Positions 60,721 to 64,000 of a stretch of DNA of 64,000 nt are shown here, one piece after another; positions within the stretch are counted from its first letter, which is position 1, and each line of letters opens with the position of its first letter. Position numbers and translations under genes: made by a program. The notes below the pieces were generated by a model, which saw only the letters and a program-made list of their open reading frames with translations, was not told where the DNA came from and made no database searches. Location of the stretch: assembly GCA_963969345.1 (NCBI GenBank), contig OZ017769.1, positions 3,906,816 through 3,970,815 of the forward strand. Direction: 5' to 3'. Origin of the DNA: Turbatrix aceti (Eukaryota > Nematoda > Chromadorea > Rhabditida > Panagrolaimidae).

Positions 60721-63700
60721 CTTTCTGCTAGGCCGATGGGGCAAATATTTGACTAGGAAAATAGATATTTAGCAATCGGTATCGGTCGGTGATATTAGAT
60801 AGACAACAACCGGTGGTAGCTAGGCTAGGATCCTGCGCTCCGTATCAGGACAATTAGCTAACAATTAGTATCCTGAGTAGTCGCAGTCGAGGAAGACAGA
60901 TAGATCCCAAGTGAACTGGACGACAGTTAGCTAACTACTAACTGTTTAGCCGGGGTGCAGGCAGGCTTGTCACAACCACAACCACAACAAAAACGCGTGG
61001 AGATAGAATTGGTCCTGTGCGCTTGCTTGTTGGCTTGCTGGGGTTGTCCGTCGATGGGGAGGGGAATGACGATGCTTCGTACAAAAGTGACACAATAGAA
61101 GAAGCCAGGCGAGAGAGGAAGAGGCGAGGCAGGGTGCGCAGCAGCGTTACGCTCGAGATACTCTTGAACAAGTCGTCAACCAACGGACTTGAGCTTCAGG
61201 GCCTCCACCGGGAGGGGAGGAGGGGAGACGGTTCGTGTTGCGTTGCACCATAGCCATAGGGCTTGGAATGTTCTAATATAGGTGGTGTGAGGCAAGAAAA
61301 AAATTTATGGTGTCTGCTATGATTTATGGCTCATGGTGGCCAAGGTGTGGTAAATGTTTTTGTTTTGCTTTATCAAAATCAGGTGCGTTCTGTGGATTCA
61401 TAAAAAATTGTTTTAACTTAAAAGTTGTGTTTTGCTCATCCAGGTAAGTGAATGATCACGTTAATTCGAACTTTCGGTAAAAAAATCAGGTGTACCGCAT
61501 TTTCAAGTGCCGAAATTTGTATCAATGGATACCGATTTTGGCATCTGAAAACGCAAAACCTGATTTTTTCCAGATTTTCTGATTCTGCGTGCGGCGCTTC
61601 ACCTGTGCAAAGATCAGTTTTGCAAAAAGTTGAATTGTCAAGTGCACAATTTTTAACTGATCCGGGTCAGCCAGCACAAGATGCGAGATACAGTCCTGAG
61701 CATTCCCCAACAGTGAAAAAAAAGAGTAGGCGGTCTTCGTTGCCGCGTAACCACTACCACCAGGTGAGGTCAGGTGATGTACAGGTGGTCCCAGTGAGCG
61801 AGCGTGAAATTCGAGAAGCCTTTGCGTGGTGGTAAAAAACAAGCAGCTTATGTACAAGCAAGCTGAGGGGGTTAGTCAAGTTCGTAACATTGGGCAGCGA
61901 AAAGCAAAAAAAATCAAATGTTGACCGAGTCTGCCAAGTCCAGTTTTTTTTGAAATGCCAGAAGTCCAACTGGCAACACAACGGCAGCGGCGATGGCAGA
62001 GGAGAAAAATAATAGCCATAACTTACTCAGTTTTATTCATCTTGATGCAAGACTGCTGGCAGAAGATCCAGTGGGAGGTTCGCTTTCAACAGGTTGTACA
62101 GATAAAAAAAACCACTAATCTGCCGGCAACGAAGGTGAGGGCAGGCAACACGTGCTTCCAGATGCCACTGCAATTTATCAAGATTTTTTTATTATTTGTA
62201 TTTTAAATTTGATGACAGAAATTCCATAAAACTCGCAGCGGAGAGGATGAAAAGGCACGTAGAAAAAAAAATCTGCCTGGAGGCAACGCGATAATAAATG
62301 ACCCTGACAGGTTAAAAAAAATCTTCAATTATAATTTTCATCAGCTCGTAAAATCCATCGTTCGCACGATTGAATTGGATTGGATTGTCTGCTTCGAGGC
62401 GGAGGGCGAACGACGCCTCTGGCTGCGCCGAGTGTGAGAGTGCACAAACGCGGAAAAGTCAGAAGGCGCTCGCTCGCTTGCTCAAGCTCTTTGCTTTGCC
62501 TTGCCCAGAGGGGGTTCATCACGCCCCGTGTGTTATGTAGTAACTCGATGTTAAATCGATCGATAATAACAGCAGTGGCCGGAGATGATCGCGTAGAAAC
62601 ATCCCGAGGGAATACCTGGGCAGGTGTGCATGCCCACGGGGTTGGGGAGGGGCTTGATCAATTGCCCCTGACTGACAGGTGGCAGATCGTTGGCAAAGCC
62701 AAAATCCAACGACGGTGGTGGCGGTGTTGCGTGTGCTTGTGTGTGTATGTATGCGATGGATCGTCTGCTGCCTTGTCACGACGACCACGTATCACGTACC
62801 TTACCTGCTTGCGCCCGGGTTGTTGCCACAAGCAAACACTCATCGGATGATGGTGTCGACGCGTTTGGACATGCGGACACACATTGCAAAACGCTTGTCG
62901 CGTTGAGAGGCAAGGCAAGGCAAGGAGGAGAGAGATACGTGTGATTACGCCGATGAACGTTTTGTTCGGCGACTCTCGGCTCTCACTCATCTGATCTAGA
63001 GACAAGACATGACAAGACGGAACTCTTGGAACAGATAGATAGATAGATACCTGTCCTAGTTCCTTCCTGGTTTTTTTTGTCTCATTCGTTTGATCGTGAC
63101 ACGTTCACGTCCACGAACTTGACTAGACGTCTGTCATCCTGATTTATTCCAGGATCGGATAAAAAAACCTTGGGAAGAGGGAAGAGAAAATCAAAAAACC
63201 CGATCAACTGCCAACCGCGCGATATCCGATATCAATTTCCTCGATGAATGAATGAGCGGATGTAATTATATTTTTTTCGTGAAATTTATTTAAGATGAGG
63301 GCGGCATGATTGAAGGGCCGGATTTAAATCCAGCTGCAGTCCAGACGACCACGTGCATGGGCGAGCGAGCACCACACACGTTTACAGCATTTCAAGCAAT
63401 AAAAAATTCTTGGCATTCAAAAACAATCAAAATGAGATAAAAAAAAGTGGAGGCGTCAAGCAGCGGTCAGCGATACTGCCTGCCTGAAGGGAGATAAGGA
63501 AAAAAGGACGAAGATGAAAGCAACCAACGCGCAACGACGACCATGTGTACGCAGCATGTTGGACATCGTCGCAGCCCGGCGCTCGACTCGACGCAATCGA
63601 TGAACATAGAAGAACGAACGCGGGCAGAAAGAAAGGGAAAAAAGTTGGGCAGCCGCCGAGCACCGTGCACCGGTCAGCTGCGAGGCATCCTCCTGCGGGG

Positions 63701-64000
63701 TCACTCCGATCGACATGCGCGCGGTACAAGGAAGGAAGCGAGCGAGGAGCGCTGCATCGATGATGATGATGGGTGCTGCAACAACGAGGTCGGCAAGAGC
63801 CACAGCAGGAAGAGAAGGGATTGCGCGCGCGTATTTTCACTCACGCCGCCGCTTTTCTCCCTTTTGCGGCTGGCTAGCTGCGCCTGCTGCTTCTCTGGTG
63901 CCCCGGCACAAACAAAGCCGCGGGAGTTGTCCTTGCTCTTTTTTGTCCTCTTCCAGATGGGCCCCTCGCCCCGCCTGGCCCTCCTTGGAATTTTTTACGA
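60721..64000. other. Intergenic to the end of the window
   Basis: About 3.3 kb upstream of tropomodulin. Open frames are short and mutually overlapping, with no coherent splicing or motifs. Simple repeats include GATA units near 63035-63050. I see no gene; muscle enhancer elements of tropomodulin could lie here but cannot be identified by eye. Confidence 0.4.

Noticed and set aside
61452..62206. Frames of 83-127 codons upstream of tropomodulin
   Set aside because: No coherent gene model, motifs or splice sites; treated as chance.

Overview
The window looks like nuclear DNA of an invertebrate, most probably a nematode. Genes are split by short AT-rich introns ending in T-rich CAG or TAG. Several starts sit just downstream of an acceptor-like site with no visible donor, as expected for spliced-leader trans-splicing. 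The gene set also fits: tandem family-2 lipases, an LC8 dynein light chain, tropomodulin (UNC-94-like), a CCCH zinc-finger protein, a MADF-BESS factor and a cytosolic alanyl-tRNA synthetase. I cannot name the species. There is one 200-base assembly gap (17633-17832). Exon joins were built by hand, and reading phase was checked across every junction quoted.

Layout. 0.4-3.3 kb: mitochondrial isocitrate dehydrogenase gamma-type subunit; its third intron contains a complete four-exon choline/ethanolamine-kinase-like gene on the same strand. 3.7-17.6 kb: a lineage-specific cluster of P-loop GTPase genes and relatives. It holds a coiled-coil/zinc-binding protein, a full GTPase with an unfamiliar N-terminal domain, a relative whose G domain has shrunk to one degenerate exon, a coiled-coil-GTPase-Cys/His protein, and a truncated GTPase running into the gap. 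Two tandem FITM (fat-storage-inducing) genes sit inside this cluster. A fifth family member at 37.4-39.3 kb has lost the P-loop lysine.

18-26 kb: alanyl-tRNA synthetase, a one-pass membrane protein that may share an operon with it, a 539-residue coiled-coil/disordered protein and a small lysine-rich protein. 26.4-33.4 kb: a 3-unit tandem repeat followed by three tandem secreted lipases; the second and third are separated by 2.7 kb of repeat-like DNA. 33.5-39.3 kb: a TMEM200-like protein, an orphan exon and the pseudo-GTPase. 40.3-41.9 kb: a 1,558-bp foldback element with near-perfect 0.6-kb arms. 42.7-45.2 kb: an F-box-like protein and dynein light chain. 49.8-60.7 kb: MADF-BESS factor, ClpX-type ATPase, CCCH protein, PHYHIP-like protein and tropomodulin. 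45.2-49.8 kb and 60.7-64 kb show no supportable genes.

Most of the window is ordinary housekeeping and developmental genes. The unusual part is the GTPase cluster, where a small set of modules (N-terminal domain, coiled coil, G domain, Cys/His tail) has been duplicated, recombined and partly inactivated. By analogy with GIMAP/AIG1 and other immune GTPases this could be a defence or membrane-remodelling family. That role is inference only.
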